A DNA stretch of 64,000 nt, from positions 310,001 through 374,000 of the forward strand of contig JAXLUJ010000002.1 of assembly GCA_046329575.1 (NCBI GenBank), given 5' to 3'. This document shows, in pieces, positions 35,542 to 44,281 of the stretch. Every line of letters starts with the position of its first letter. Positions within the stretch are counted from its first letter, which is position 1. The translations under genes and the position numbers were made by a program. The notes under the pieces were generated by a model that worked only from the letters and a program-made list of their open reading frames with translations, was not told the DNA's origin and did not search any database. Source of the stretch: UBA1941 sp046329575. Its GTDB lineage: Bacteria > Bacteroidota > Bacteroidia > Chitinophagales > LD1.

Positions 35542-37329
35542 ATGGCACAAGAAAAGCACGTTCTAAGAGGGGGAGAATTTTTAATAAAAGAAACTACGGC
35601 AGCGCAGATTTTGAGCCGCGATCAACTGTCGGAAGAGCAAAAGATGTTTGCCCAAACCGCTCATGATTTTATTGCCAATCGCGTGCAGCCAAACGTTCAG
35701 AAGATCGACAAACAGGAACCAGGCCTTGTTGTGGAATTGCTTAAGGAAAGTGCTGACCTTGGATTGTTGGGTGCATCCGTTCCGGAAGATTTTGGCGGAA
35801 TGGGTGTTGATTTGGTTACCGATTCAGTGATTAATGAAGAAATTGGAAAAGGACATTCATTTGCGGCGGCATTTGCGGCGCACACCGGCATTGGAACGTT
35901 GCCTATACTTTATTATGGAACAGCAGCACAAAAAAGCGCCTATCTGCCGGGTTTGGTGAATGGTACGATCAAAGCCGCTTACTGCCTTACCGAACCGGGT
36001 TCGGGTAGTGATGCGCTTGGGGCAAAAACAAAGGCAGTATTAAGTGAGGATGGTAAATATTATGTGCTGAACGGGCAAAAAATGTGGATCACTAACGGTG
36101 GTTTTGCTGATATATTTACGGTGTTTGCCAAGATTGACGGCACACAATTCACAGCGTTTATTGTAGATGCAAAAAGTGAAGGCATTTCACTTGGCGCTGA
36201 AGAAGATAAACTGGGCATCAAAGGTTCCAGCACCCGTCAGGTGTTTTTCAATAATGTGAAAGTGCCGGTTGAAAATGTATTGGGTGAAATTGGGAAGGGC
36301 GCGAAAATCGCCTTCAATGTGCTGAACATAGGCCGCTATAAATTGTGTGTGCTGGCTTTGGGCGGCTCAAAGAAAACTACTTCTGTAGCTACCAACTACG
36401 CCAATGAACGCATTCAATTTGGTGTGCCAATTTCATCTTTTGGCGCTATCAAACATAAGTTGGCAGAAATGGCGATACGTACCTACGCTTGTGAAAGTGC
36501 CACTTATCGCACAGCAGGATTGATTGATGAAATGATTGCCGACCTGGCTTCGAAAGGAAAAGATAAAGTGCAGGCCAAACTTCAGGCGGCAGAGGAATAT
36601 TCTATCGAATGTGCCATTCTAAAAGTTTTTGGTTCAGAAGTGCTGGACTTTGTGGTAGATGAGGCCGTTCAGGTGTTTGGAGGAACTGGTTTCAGCGAAG
36701 AATATCCTGTGGCCAGAGCCTACCGCGATTCGCGTATCAATCGCATTTTTGAAGGAACGAATGAAATTAACCGTTTATTAAGTGTTGGTATGATGGTTAA
36801 AAAGGCGATGAAAGGCGATTTGGATCTTTTCACGCCGGCTATGGCCGTTCAGAAAGAATTGATGAGTGTTCCGGATTTCAGCACAGGCGACAGCGATGAT
36901 TGTTTTTTTGCGGAACGCAAAGCATTGCAAAATGCGAAGAAGGCCATTTTGATGACGGCCGGTGCTGCGGTTCAGAAGTTTATGCAGGATCTGGAGAAAG
37001 AGCAGGAGATTATCATGAACATTGCCGATATGTTGATTGAGCTTTTTGTTTGCGAATCGGTACTTTTGCGCACCGAAAGGTTAATCCAGGAAAAAGGCGA
37101 AGCTGCAGTGAGTTTGTACATCGATATGGCAAGAACTTACATCAGCGATTCATTAGAGCGCATCAACATTTCAGGAAAACATGCCATCAATGCATTCAAC
37201 GAAGGTGATGTGCTTCGGGTGATGTTGATGGGCCTGAAGCGCTTTACCAAATTAGACGCCTACAATACGGTTGCAGCGCGCCGAAGAATTGCCGAAAAAG
37301 TAATTGCCGAGAACGGATACTGTTTCTAA
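35542..37329 (+). CDS. acyl-CoA dehydrogenase family protein
   Basis: 595 residues from ATG 35542. FAD-dependent acyl-CoA oxidation. N-terminal alpha domain, then YCLTEPGSGSDALGAKT and MWITNGGFADIFTVFAK (FAD/substrate binding), KLGIKGSSTRQVFFNN, then the helical C-terminal domain with GGTGFSEEYPVARAYRDSRINRIFEGTNEINRLL, carrying the EGTNEI segment near the catalytic base. The ~190 extra C-terminal residues, with MKGDLDLFTPAMAV, match the longer (VLCAD-like) forms common in Bacteroidota. The first 12 codons of the longest frame are not used. The T9SS type B gene lies convergent across a 146-base gap. Confidence 0.88.
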   Translation: MAQEKHVLRGGEFLIKETTAAQILSRDQLSEEQKMFAQTAHDFIANRVQPNVQKIDKQEPGLVVELLKESADLGLLGASVPEDFGGMGVDLVTDSVINEEIGKGHSFAAAFAAHTGIGTLPILYYGTAAQKSAYLPGLVNGTIKAAYCLTEPGSGSDALGAKTKAVLSEDGKYYVLNGQKMWITNGGFADIFTVFAKIDGTQFTAFIVDAKSEGISLGAEEDKLGIKGSSTRQVFFNNVKVPVENVLGEIGKGAKIAFNVLNIGRYKLCVLALGGSKKTTSVATNYANERIQFGVPISSFGAIKHKLAEMAIRTYACESATYRTAGLIDEMIADLASKGKDKVQAKLQAAEEYSIECAILKVFGSEVLDFVVDEAVQVFGGTGFSEEYPVARAYRDSRINRIFEGTNEINRLLSVGMMVKKAMKGDLDLFTPAMAVQKELMSVPDFSTGDSDDCFFAERKALQNAKKAILMTAGAAVQKFMQDLEKEQEIIMNIADMLIELFVCESVLLRTERLIQEKGEAAVSLYIDMARTYISDSLERINISGKHAINAFNEGDVLRVMLMGLKRFTKLDAYNTVAARRRIAEKVIAENGYCF

Positions 37330-37341
37330 TTATAAGTTACA

Positions 37342-37470
37342 AGTTATAAGTAATGCAGCGGAGCAATTACGAATAAAAAATTACGAATTACGGACGATTG
37401 GAATACCGGATCAGATTGAAACGAAATTTATGTTCTGTAATTTATAACTTAAAATTAATTACTTATAACT
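37342..37470. repeat. AT-rich intergenic element with perfect 13-base inverted ends
   Basis: AGTTATAAGTAAT at 37342-37354 and ATTACTTATAACT at 37458-37470 are exact inverted repeats. Between them are direct copies of AATTACGAAT-like sequence (37364-37390) and the ACAAGTTATAAG-type core recurs near both ends. No coding sequence. It fills the convergent gap between the acyl-CoA dehydrogenase and the T9SS type B gene. Could be a MITE-like or REP-like remnant, or a bidirectional terminator. Confidence 0.5.
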
Positions 37471-37475
37471 ACCCG

Positions 37476-39257
37476 CTATCGTTGTATCTGGCAGTAGTTC
37501 ACCAAACGTTTGCCATTATTGAGTTTCAGTACATACCAGTAAGGGCCGTCGGGCAAATCCTGATTGGTGTTACCGTTCTTTCCGCCCCAATCATTCTGAT
37601 ATTCATCGTTGCTGTAAACCGAATATCCATAACGGTTGTAAATAATCAATGAGGCCGGGAAAAACTTTTCCAGATTGGTGAAGTACAGCACATCATTTTT
37701 TCCATCTCCGTTTGGCGAAATGCCCTGCGGCAATGAAACCGTGCTATCGTATATTAGCGGATAGAAGACCACTATATATGAAGTGGCGCAAGCGCCTGAA
37801 GGATCACAAACCGTGTAGTGCAGTGTATCGGAACCGGTGCAGTTGGCACCTGTAACCGGTAACACTAATACGGTGTTAAATTCCACTGATGCTTTGGAAC
37901 AATTCGTGGAGTCAACAGCAGTAACGGTAAGACTATCACCATCAATATCTACATCATTTGCTAAAACCGGCACCCAAGGCATTACATCATTAAGTACGAA
38001 AACACTATCGGGATTAGCCACCGGCGGGTCATTCACGGGCAATACATGAATCAGCACTTCGGCTTTGGCGCATTTGGTAGAGTCGCAGCCTTCATAAGTA
38101 AAACGGTCGTCGCCATTGAAGTTCGCCGCAGGAGTGTATTCCACATCATGACCGTTTACTATGCGAACCGTACCGTGAGAGGGCAACGAAAATAAATTTA
38201 TGCGAATGTAATCGCCATCTACGTCGGTATCATTGGCGGTTACCTTTAAGGTATCGGTTTTATCTTCGGGAACAAAGAAGGTATCGCGGCGAATTACCGG
38301 CGGATCGTTTACCGCAGCAATAATGAAGGTTACTACGCTGTAGGCGCATTTTTGCGGAGTACCATTATCGCAAACCCGATAAGGCATAATGTCGATGCCA
38401 TTGAAATTCAGGTTAGGCTTGTACATCCATTTGTTGCCAAAAGGCACTACGGTTCCGTTGAAAGGTCCAAGTACGGCATTCCACGTAAGCGGATCGCCAT
38501 CAGGGTCGCTGTCGTTATCGCGGGGATCAAAAGGCAGTTGAATGAACGCATCTTCTAACCCCGGAACAATATCAATTTGCGCCGTAGGGGCATGGTTAAT
38601 GCCACCGCAGTTCACCACATTAATCAGTACAGTTTGAGTATCGCATTGCGAAGGAAGGTGGTTTGCCGGCACATCGCACACTACGTATTCGATTTGATCC
38701 ATGCCGGTGTAACCCAGAATGGCGCGGTAAAACAGTTTACCGTTGCTTAAGGAGTCCATGCCATTTTGAGCGTGATTGTAAACGTATGAAATGAAGATGC
38801 TGTCACCGTCTGAATCATTATCGTTGTTTAACACCAGCAGTTCATCGGTTTCGTTCCGGCAGGCGCCCAAACTGTCGAAACCCGCAATGGGAGCGTGGTT
38901 TAGGGGATAACAGGTGTCAATTTGTATTTCAACAAAACTATAGGCGCACAGCGAAGGCGTTCCATTGTCGCAAATTTTAATGTATATCTTGTCGGTGCCT
39001 TCGTAACCGGCATCAGGTGTATAAATCAATTGGCCGTTGTCAAAAGCATATTGACCATGGCTTGGTTTAATTAGGGTATCGGTTATAAAAAGGCTGTCTC
39101 CGTCCGGATCTATATCATTTGCGAAAAGATAAAAACTATCAACGGCTGCATTTTTACAAATTCGTATAGAATCGTTTTGAAGCAGTGGCGGATTATTGGC
39201 CAAACATTGCTGACTATATGCCAACAGCACAGTAAATAACACAAGTAGTAAACGCAT
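37476..39257 (-). CDS. secreted T9SS cargo with Ig/cadherin-like repeats and type B C-terminal signal
   Basis: 593 residues. Signal peptide MRLLLVLFTVLLAYSQQCLA. Five or so beta-sandwich repeats of roughly 90 residues follow; each has an NDxDxDGDS-type calcium-binding turn (for example NDIDPDGDSLFI, NDNDSDGDSIFI, NDVDIDGDSLTV), as in VCBS/Big_9/cadherin-like repeats. The C-terminus is a type B CTD: LPQGISPNGDGKND, IIYNRYGYSVY, and LPDGPYWYVLKL. Expected to be exported by T9SS, often in cooperation with a PorP/SprF-like partner. Likely a surface adhesin. A TTTG box lies four bases upstream of the ATG. Confidence 0.85.
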   Translation of the reverse strand: MRLLLVLFTVLLAYSQQCLANNPPLLQNDSIRICKNAAVDSFYLFANDIDPDGDSLFITDTLIKPSHGQYAFDNGQLIYTPDAGYEGTDKIYIKICDNGTPSLCAYSFVEIQIDTCYPLNHAPIAGFDSLGACRNETDELLVLNNDNDSDGDSIFISYVYNHAQNGMDSLSNGKLFYRAILGYTGMDQIEYVVCDVPANHLPSQCDTQTVLINVVNCGGINHAPTAQIDIVPGLEDAFIQLPFDPRDNDSDPDGDPLTWNAVLGPFNGTVVPFGNKWMYKPNLNFNGIDIMPYRVCDNGTPQKCAYSVVTFIIAAVNDPPVIRRDTFFVPEDKTDTLKVTANDTDVDGDYIRINLFSLPSHGTVRIVNGHDVEYTPAANFNGDDRFTYEGCDSTKCAKAEVLIHVLPVNDPPVANPDSVFVLNDVMPWVPVLANDVDIDGDSLTVTAVDSTNCSKASVEFNTVLVLPVTGANCTGSDTLHYTVCDPSGACATSYIVVFYPLIYDSTVSLPQGISPNGDGKNDVLYFTNLEKFFPASLIIYNRYGYSVYSNDEYQNDWGGKNGNTNQDLPDGPYWYVLKLNNGKRLVNYCQIQR

Positions 39258-39265
39258 GAGGCAAA

Positions 39266-40237
39266 TTATGACTGATTAGCAAATTTTTCGTAAAGCGAAA
39301 CCATGTTCTTCGAACCGATTACAATGGCGCAGCGCTCGTGCAGTTCCTTCGGCTGAATGTCGAGAATTCTTCTGCGGCCGTCGGTTGATTTGCCTCCGGC
39401 CTGTTCGGTGAGAAACGACATGGGAATACATTCGTACAACAACCGAAGTTTGCCTTTGGTATCGCCTTTAGCCGCCGGATAAAGAAACACTCCGCCTTTC
39501 AGAAACGTGCGATGCAAATCGCCCACCATACTGCCGATATAACGAAGGGAATAAGGCCTTGCCGTTTCTTTATCGTGTTCGCAATAGTGACCCACAAATT
39601 TTTGCGCGGCCTCTTCAAACTTGGCCAAATTGCCCTGATTGATCGAGTAGATTTTACCATCCTCAGGTAATTTCAAATCGGCATGAGAAAGGTGAAATTC
39701 ATTGTCGTCAGGACTCAGCGAAAAAATATTTACGCCTTTTCCTGTACTGAACACAAAAACCGTAGAGCTGCCATAAACGGCATATCCAGCGGCAACTGTT
39801 TGGGTACCCAACTGCAAAAAGTCATCATTCGTAACGGCGCTGCCCGAACTAAGCCTGCGATTCACGGCAAAGATGGTTCCGATAGGAGCCACCACATCAA
39901 TATTGGAAGAACCGTCAAGCGGATCAACCGATAATACAAATTCACCATTCTCATCCAGCGTAACAATATCATCGTTCTCTTCGCTCAAATAGCCGGCACA
40001 AACCCCACTTTCGCGGCAGTAATCCATCATTACCTGATTGCTGAAATCATCCAGTTTCTGAACGGTTTCACCTTGAATATTGGTGCTGTTAAGCGCGCCC
40101 GTCATGTTCAAAACAGTAATGTTGCGCACCGCGCTGGATATGGCCTTGCAGCCTTCCGCCACCGACAGTAGCAATCGCGAAAGTTCCGGTGTGGTGGTTT
40201 GGGCCAGGAAATCCTGCAGCTTTTTACTCTGTTGCAT
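39266..40237 (-). CDS. fbp: class I fructose-1,6-bisphosphatase
   Basis: 323 residues. Hydrolyses fructose-1,6-bisphosphate to fructose-6-phosphate in gluconeogenesis. Landmarks: SEENDDIVTLDENGEFVLSVDPLDGSSNIDVV (metal-binding; shown as SEEN and VDPLDGSSN), YAVYGSSTVFVF, GSMVGDLHRTFLKGG and GGVFLYPAAKGDTKGKLRLLYE, followed by FLTEQAGG. The ATG is preceded by a TATCTTTG box (minus strand of 40255-40262). Independent of the divIC-like gene, which is divergent. Confidence 0.95.
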   Translation of the reverse strand: MQQSKKLQDFLAQTTTPELSRLLLSVAEGCKAISSAVRNITVLNMTGALNSTNIQGETVQKLDDFSNQVMMDYCRESGVCAGYLSEENDDIVTLDENGEFVLSVDPLDGSSNIDVVAPIGTIFAVNRRLSSGSAVTNDDFLQLGTQTVAAGYAVYGSSTVFVFSTGKGVNIFSLSPDDNEFHLSHADLKLPEDGKIYSINQGNLAKFEEAAQKFVGHYCEHDKETARPYSLRYIGSMVGDLHRTFLKGGVFLYPAAKGDTKGKLRLLYECIPMSFLTEQAGGKSTDGRRRILDIQPKELHERCAIVIGSKNMVSLYEKFANQS

Positions 40238-40254
40238 GGTTTTTTGAAAGTTGC

Positions 40255-40262
40255 CAAAGATA
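40255..40262 (-). promoter_or_regulatory. candidate fbp -7 box
   Basis: TATCTTTG on the minus strand, a perfect TAnnTTTG, ends 17 bases from the fbp ATG at 40237. No -33 element is clear. Confidence 0.5.
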
Positions 40263-40331
40263 ACCGTTCCTTTTTAGTTTTCACCACAACCGTGAATTAC
40301 AACGAATCGCGAAAAACTTAAAAGTTACTGC

Positions 40332-40343
40332 TATTTTCGCGCC
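40332..40343 (+). promoter_or_regulatory. candidate leaderless promoter box of the divIC-like gene
   Basis: TATTTTCG (40332-40339), CGCC, then GTG 40344. Same spacing as at 11595 and 59635. Confidence 0.45.
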
Positions 40344-40655
40344 GTGCTTAGCCGGTTGAAACTTCTCTTTCTTCGTATCCCACGAATCTTCCGCAATGTG
40401 TTCTTCCTTTCCGCGGTGCTTTTTGCCGTTTGGATGCTCTTTTTCGATGAAAATAATCTGCTTAACCAATGGCAGCGCCGCAAAGAATTGCATGAACTGC
40501 GGAATAAGGAAACCTTTTACAAAAAAGAGATCGAAAAGGTGAATAAGCAATACGAAGAAATCACCACCAACAGGCAAACTCAGGAAAAGTTTGCCCGCGA
40601 AAATTATATGATGAAAAAGGATAGCGAAGATGTTTTCGTAATCGTTAAGAAATAG
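40344..40655 (+). CDS. septum formation initiator protein (DivIC/FtsB family)
   Basis: 103 residues. N-terminal basic stretch, one membrane helix (VFFLSAVLFAVWMLFF) and a periplasmic coiled coil (LLNQWQRRKELHELRNKETFYKKEIEK, split here) ending in YMMKKDSEDVFVIV, the conserved end of the family. FtsB/DivIC links FtsL and FtsQ in the divisome. The start is GTG at 40344, four bases after TATTTTCG. The rRNA methyltransferase gene follows by 24 bases. Confidence 0.85.
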   Translation: MLSRLKLLFLRIPRIFRNVFFLSAVLFAVWMLFFDENNLLNQWQRRKELHELRNKETFYKKEIEKVNKQYEEITTNRQTQEKFARENYMMKKDSEDVFVIVKK

Positions 40656-40679
40656 CTTCCATCCACCAAAAAACAGCCT

Positions 40680-41561
40680 GTGTCACACATCCACGCATTT
40701 ACGCCCGAAAATTTTCCCGATTATGAATTGCTCGATAGCGGCGATTTCCTCAAACTGGAACGCTTCGGCCCGGTAATTACTATTCGCCCCGAACCCCAGG
40801 CGGTTTGGTCGCCATCAGAGCGTATAGCCGCGTGGGAACGCCATGCGCACCTTCGCTTTGTTCCCAAAAGCAGTTCTTCGGGCGATTGGAAAAAATTAAA
40901 ACCGGCGCTCGACCGCTGGAACATCGGCTATACCCTTGAAAACCGCTCCGCCATTCAGTTTCGTTTGGCCCTCACCTCCTTCAAACACGTGGGCATTTTC
41001 CCTGAACAAGCCGTCAACTGGGAGTATATTGCCGAAACCATCGGCATGATGAAGGTTACCAAACCTAAATTCCTGAACTTGTTTGCCTACACCGGTGGCG
41101 CCTCATTGGCCGCTCGCGTGGCGGGCGCCGAAGTCACGCATGTCGATTCCATAAAACAAGTGGTTACCTGGGCTAACGAAAACCAGCAACTCAGCGGGCT
41201 CGACAACATCCGTTGGGTGGTAGAAGATGCGCTTAAATTTGTGAAACGCGAGCAAAAACGCGGCAACACTTACCACGGTATCATTCTTGATCCTCCTGCT
41301 TACGGCCATGGCGCCAATGGCGAAAAATGGAAGCTGGAAGACAACATCAACGAAATGATGATGACGGTGTTGCAATTGCTGGATGAAAAAAGCCACTTCC
41401 TGATTCTTAATGCCTACTCACTCGGATTTTCCTCTATGATACTCGAAAATCTGGTGAAACCACACGCTCCGCAACATTTGCAGTGCGGCGAATTATTCCT
41501 CGAAGACCGCTATCAAAAAAAATTACCGCTTGGTGCCTTTGCGCGCTTCCGAAAAGTATAA
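40680..41561 (+). CDS. class I SAM-dependent rRNA methyltransferase (RlmI/RlmK-like)
   Basis: 293 residues with a GTG start at 40680. Rossmann-fold methyltransferase: motif I FLNLFAYTGGASLAARVAGA, VTHVDSIKQVVTWANENQ (Asp binding the ribose), VVEDALKFV and motif IV ILDPPAYG. This matches the PF10672-type enzymes that modify 23S rRNA cytosine or guanine, but the target cannot be assigned. Lacks the N-terminal PUA domain of RlmI. Co-directional with the divIC-like gene. Confidence 0.8.
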   Translation: MSHIHAFTPENFPDYELLDSGDFLKLERFGPVITIRPEPQAVWSPSERIAAWERHAHLRFVPKSSSSGDWKKLKPALDRWNIGYTLENRSAIQFRLALTSFKHVGIFPEQAVNWEYIAETIGMMKVTKPKFLNLFAYTGGASLAARVAGAEVTHVDSIKQVVTWANENQQLSGLDNIRWVVEDALKFVKREQKRGNTYHGIILDPPAYGHGANGEKWKLEDNINEMMMTVLQLLDEKSHFLILNAYSLGFSSMILENLVKPHAPQHLQCGELFLEDRYQKKLPLGAFARFRKV

Positions 41562-41666
41562 TCTGTTAATTCTTCTTACAAAATTTTGAAACGGCATTGT
41601 TTTTTGACTGCGGCCGATGAATTCTTAATTTCCGTTATGATTGGCCAATTCCGAAACATGTTTTTT

Positions 41667-41820
41667 GGGCGGCAACCACGCTCTCCGCTGCAAGTCCTCC
41701 CCCGTACCTGGCCTCAGTGCGCTGTTGGAAACTTTGCCTTCCGGGGTGCGGGCTTTCCGCTGCGATCGTTGCCGCGGGGCAACACCCTTGCCGGCATGCA
41801 GCCGTCGCGCCTGGCGCTGC
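41667..41820 (+). repeat. GC-rich dispersed element, copy A
   Basis: A GC-rich stretch in an otherwise moderate-GC neighbourhood. It shares with copy B (44282-44419) the start CCGCTGCAA...CGTACCT and the end GC[A/T]GCCG..GCGCCTGGC, with core lengths of 131 and 138 bases and the same orientation. It contains the hairpin GTTGCC-GCGG-GGCAAC (41768-41783). Its right end (41796-41815) contains the start codon and first codons of the next gene. Confidence 0.65.
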
Positions 41821-42917
41821 TCCTTTTCGTATACAGCATTTTAAGTTCAAACCTTTTACCGGCGCAATGCATCGCGCCGGTCAGCGACCTTACCAACCAG
41901 CAATACCTGTGGGACAATGGCAACCGCGTGTTTCTTGAAGCGCTGCAACCCAAAACTATCGTAACCGGAAAGAACTATCTGGCCTGGGTGAACTACAACG
42001 GCTCCCGAAGTAAATTGTACTATGGCGGTAAAACCTACAATCTGTGCGATAATGATGCCGAATTGTGGCGTACCGACAATTGGTTTGTGTACAAGAACTT
42101 TTCCAATCTGGTAGTGCTTTTCGATAATAAACTCACTTCAATTGACCGTCTGGCTTATCCCGAATACTGGGTTTCCGACAGCCTCATCGTCTGGAACAGT
42201 ACACTGGGTCAGGTGCGCTATTTTTATAACGGCATTAATGAGCAACTGGAGGCCTTTCCGCTACAAGACCTCACCCCCGAAGATGGACAGGTTTCCAATG
42301 GGAAAATAGGCGATAACATTTTTGCCTACGTCGATCAATCTAACAATTTCAAAGTGCTGTATCACGGCCAAAAAATCACGCTGGAAACCTATGTGCCGCA
42401 AAATTATGTGGTTGACCGCGATATGGTGATGTACATTGATTATAATGGCAACTTTAAGTTTTTCTATAAAGGCCAAAGTGTTGAAACCACAATCAATAAC
42501 ATCAATAGTTATTGGACGGGCGAACGGTTCCTGGCGTATTATAATTTACAAGGCCAGCTCACCGTTTGGTATAATGGTGAAGAAAAAACGTTGTCGCAAG
42601 ACCGCCCTAAAAGTATGCTAGTGCGCGAAAACATGATCGCTTTTGTTGATCAGGGAAATAATTTCTATGTGTGGTACAACGGCACCCTTACCTTGCTGGA
42701 CCGCAATCCCGTTTCCAACTACAAAATCGACAACGATATTTTGGTGTATCAGGACCAATACGGCCGCCTGCAAGGTTTCTATTACGGAAAAAAAGTAGAA
42801 GTTAGCGACCAGATCGTGAGCAGCTATAATTTGTACAACGAAACCGTGACGTACCAACTGGTTCGGGGCGAAATTAAGATTTGGTGCGCCGGAAATACCG
42901 ACACATTTATTCAATAA
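41796..42917 (+). CDS. secreted repeat protein of unknown function (nine ~35-residue repeats)
   Basis: 373 residues from ATG 41796. Signal peptide MQPSRLALLLFVYSILSSNL, cleaved probably after LLPAQ. Then nine repeats of 34-36 residues (one spacing is 45), each with a hydrophobic strand, a [VI]D-type turn and an aromatic-rich YxG end: YLAWVNYNGSRSKLYYG, FAYVDQSNNFKVLYHG, FLAYYNLQGQLTVWYNG, IAFVDQGNNFYVWYNG and others. This suggests a closed beta structure such as a propeller. No family recognised; spacing recalls WG repeats but the WG signature is absent. No sorting signal at the C-terminus. A longer frame reaches 41586 but those residues come from the GC-rich element and look non-functional. 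Confidence 0.65.
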   Translation: MQPSRLALLLFVYSILSSNLLPAQCIAPVSDLTNQQYLWDNGNRVFLEALQPKTIVTGKNYLAWVNYNGSRSKLYYGGKTYNLCDNDAELWRTDNWFVYKNFSNLVVLFDNKLTSIDRLAYPEYWVSDSLIVWNSTLGQVRYFYNGINEQLEAFPLQDLTPEDGQVSNGKIGDNIFAYVDQSNNFKVLYHGQKITLETYVPQNYVVDRDMVMYIDYNGNFKFFYKGQSVETTINNINSYWTGERFLAYYNLQGQLTVWYNGEEKTLSQDRPKSMLVRENMIAFVDQGNNFYVWYNGTLTLLDRNPVSNYKIDNDILVYQDQYGRLQGFYYGKKVEVSDQIVSSYNLYNETVTYQLVRGEIKIWCAGNTDTFIQ

Positions 42918-42920
42918 ATT

Positions 42921-43376
42921 ATGCCGAAGAAATACACTTTTGATGCCGTCATCCAAGCTTCCGGCGGTGGCGGCGCCTTCGTTTGTTTTCCGAACAACGC
43001 CAATGCCGAGTTCGGTAAAGCACGCGTGCCTATAACTTGTCACATTGATGGTGAATTTTATCAGGGTTCACTGGTGAAATATGGTTCGCCCAATTGGATG
43101 TTGCTGGTGCGTAAGGACATTCGCATCAAAATCGGTAAACAAATCGGCCAAAGTGTTCACGTAGTGTTGCAGGAAGATGTAAGCGAACGCAAGGTGACTG
43201 TGCCTGACGACTTTGCCAAATTGCTTGCAAAAAATAAAATGACAGCTTCGTTTTCAAAGCTTAGTTACACCCATCAACGCGAATATGTACAGTGGATCGA
43301 AAGTGCCAAACGCACTGAAACCCGCGCCAATCGTTTGGTTCAGGTTATCGAAAAATTGAAGTTGAAAACCCTGTGA
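42921..43376 (+). CDS. YdeI/OmpD-associated family protein with DUF1905 domain
   Basis: 151 residues. An N-terminal DUF1905 barrel (YTFDAVIQASGGGGAFVCFP ... VRKDIRIKIGKQIGQSVHVVL, split here) and a C-terminal helical YdeI/OmdA segment (LSYTHQREYVQWIESAKRTETRANRLVQVI) ending in a lysine-rich tail. Such two-domain proteins are common in Bacteroidota; they are linked to bacteriocin/antimicrobial tolerance only by the name of the E. coli relative. It begins 3 bases after the repeat protein, and its stop overlaps the start of the sugar reductase gene. Confidence 0.8.
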   Translation: MPKKYTFDAVIQASGGGGAFVCFPNNANAEFGKARVPITCHIDGEFYQGSLVKYGSPNWMLLVRKDIRIKIGKQIGQSVHVVLQEDVSERKVTVPDDFAKLLAKNKMTASFSKLSYTHQREYVQWIESAKRTETRANRLVQVIEKLKLKTL

Positions 43377-44251
43377 AGCCCAGATTATTGCTTACCGGCG
43401 CTTCCGGATTTTTAGGTCATCACCTCATCAAGGCAGCCCAGCGTTATGAAGTTTTGAAGTTGTACCACCACCATCTGCCTGAAAATGATTCCGGCAATTG
43501 GTATGCTTGCAACCTCACCAATCTCACCCAAACCGGCGATCTGATCGAGGATTTAGCGCCCGATGCCATTATACATTTAGCCGCTGCTGCAGATGCCGGC
43601 TTTTGCGAACGCGAACCGCAACTTTCGGGTGAAATTAATGTGGAAGCTACCGCCAATCTTGCCGGTATCGCTTCCGATTTCCAAATTCCGTTGGTCTTCA
43701 CTTCTACTGATCTGGTGTTCGATGGACATCAAGGAAATTATGTGGAAACCGATGTTCCCGCGCCCTTGATGGAATATGGCCGGCAGAAATTGCGCGCAGA
43801 AAATGAAGTGTTGCAAATTTATCCAAACGCTTTGGTGGCGCGCATTCCACTGCTCTTTGGTGAAATCAATGCCTCACCGCGCAGTCCCTTTTCTACCATG
43901 ATAAATGATTTAAAGCAGGGCAAAAACGTAACCCTTTTTTATGATGAATACCGCAGCATGTGCAGCGCAGCAACGGTGGCCCGCGCGCTGCTCGATTTGA
44001 TGGGCGAAGCCAATGGTTTACTGCACATTTGCGCTGCCGAAAAAATGTCGCGCTACGATTTTGGTATGCTCACCGCCCAACTATTCGGGCTTTCAACCGA
44101 AAACATCATCAAAGCCTCGCAACGCGATTTTACCTTTTCAGCCCCGCGACCTAAAGATGTTTCCATGAATTGCAACCGGGCGCTGCAACTAGGTGCTCAA
44201 ATTCCCTCTATAGCCAATCAACTGCTGCAATTGGCCGCCCGGCAGGAATAG
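43373..44251 (+). CDS. NAD(P)-dependent sugar reductase/epimerase (RfbD-like)
   Basis: 292 residues, GTG start at 43373 overlapping the previous stop by four bases. Extended SDR fold: cofactor loop GASGFLGHH, IIHLAAAADAGFCEREP, TSTDLVFDG, and the YGRQK catalytic pair (Tyr-x-x-x-Lys). The C-terminal part (RSMCSAATVARALLDLM, PKDVSMN) matches dTDP-4-dehydrorhamnose reductase-like enzymes. Real substrate unknown; no other rhamnose genes are near. Followed by GC-rich element copy B. Confidence 0.75.
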   Translation: MKPRLLLTGASGFLGHHLIKAAQRYEVLKLYHHHLPENDSGNWYACNLTNLTQTGDLIEDLAPDAIIHLAAAADAGFCEREPQLSGEINVEATANLAGIASDFQIPLVFTSTDLVFDGHQGNYVETDVPAPLMEYGRQKLRAENEVLQIYPNALVARIPLLFGEINASPRSPFSTMINDLKQGKNVTLFYDEYRSMCSAATVARALLDLMGEANGLLHICAAEKMSRYDFGMLTAQLFGLSTENIIKASQRDFTFSAPRPKDVSMNCNRALQLGAQIPSIANQLLQLAARQE

Positions 44252-44281
44252 CTGAAATCTTGTTTCTTTTTATGGCGGCTG

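Noticed and set aside
37398..37652. Plus-strand open frame of about 84 codons crossing the AT-rich repeat and the T9SS type B gene
   Set aside because: It runs antisense through the sorting domain and starts in the repeat; composition and lack of motif indicate a shadow.
41586..41795. In-frame extension of the repeat protein gene to 41586
   Set aside because: The extra 70 residues come mostly from the GC-rich element, show no conserved pattern, and place the signal peptide internally. ATG 41796 gives a signal peptide at the N-terminus.
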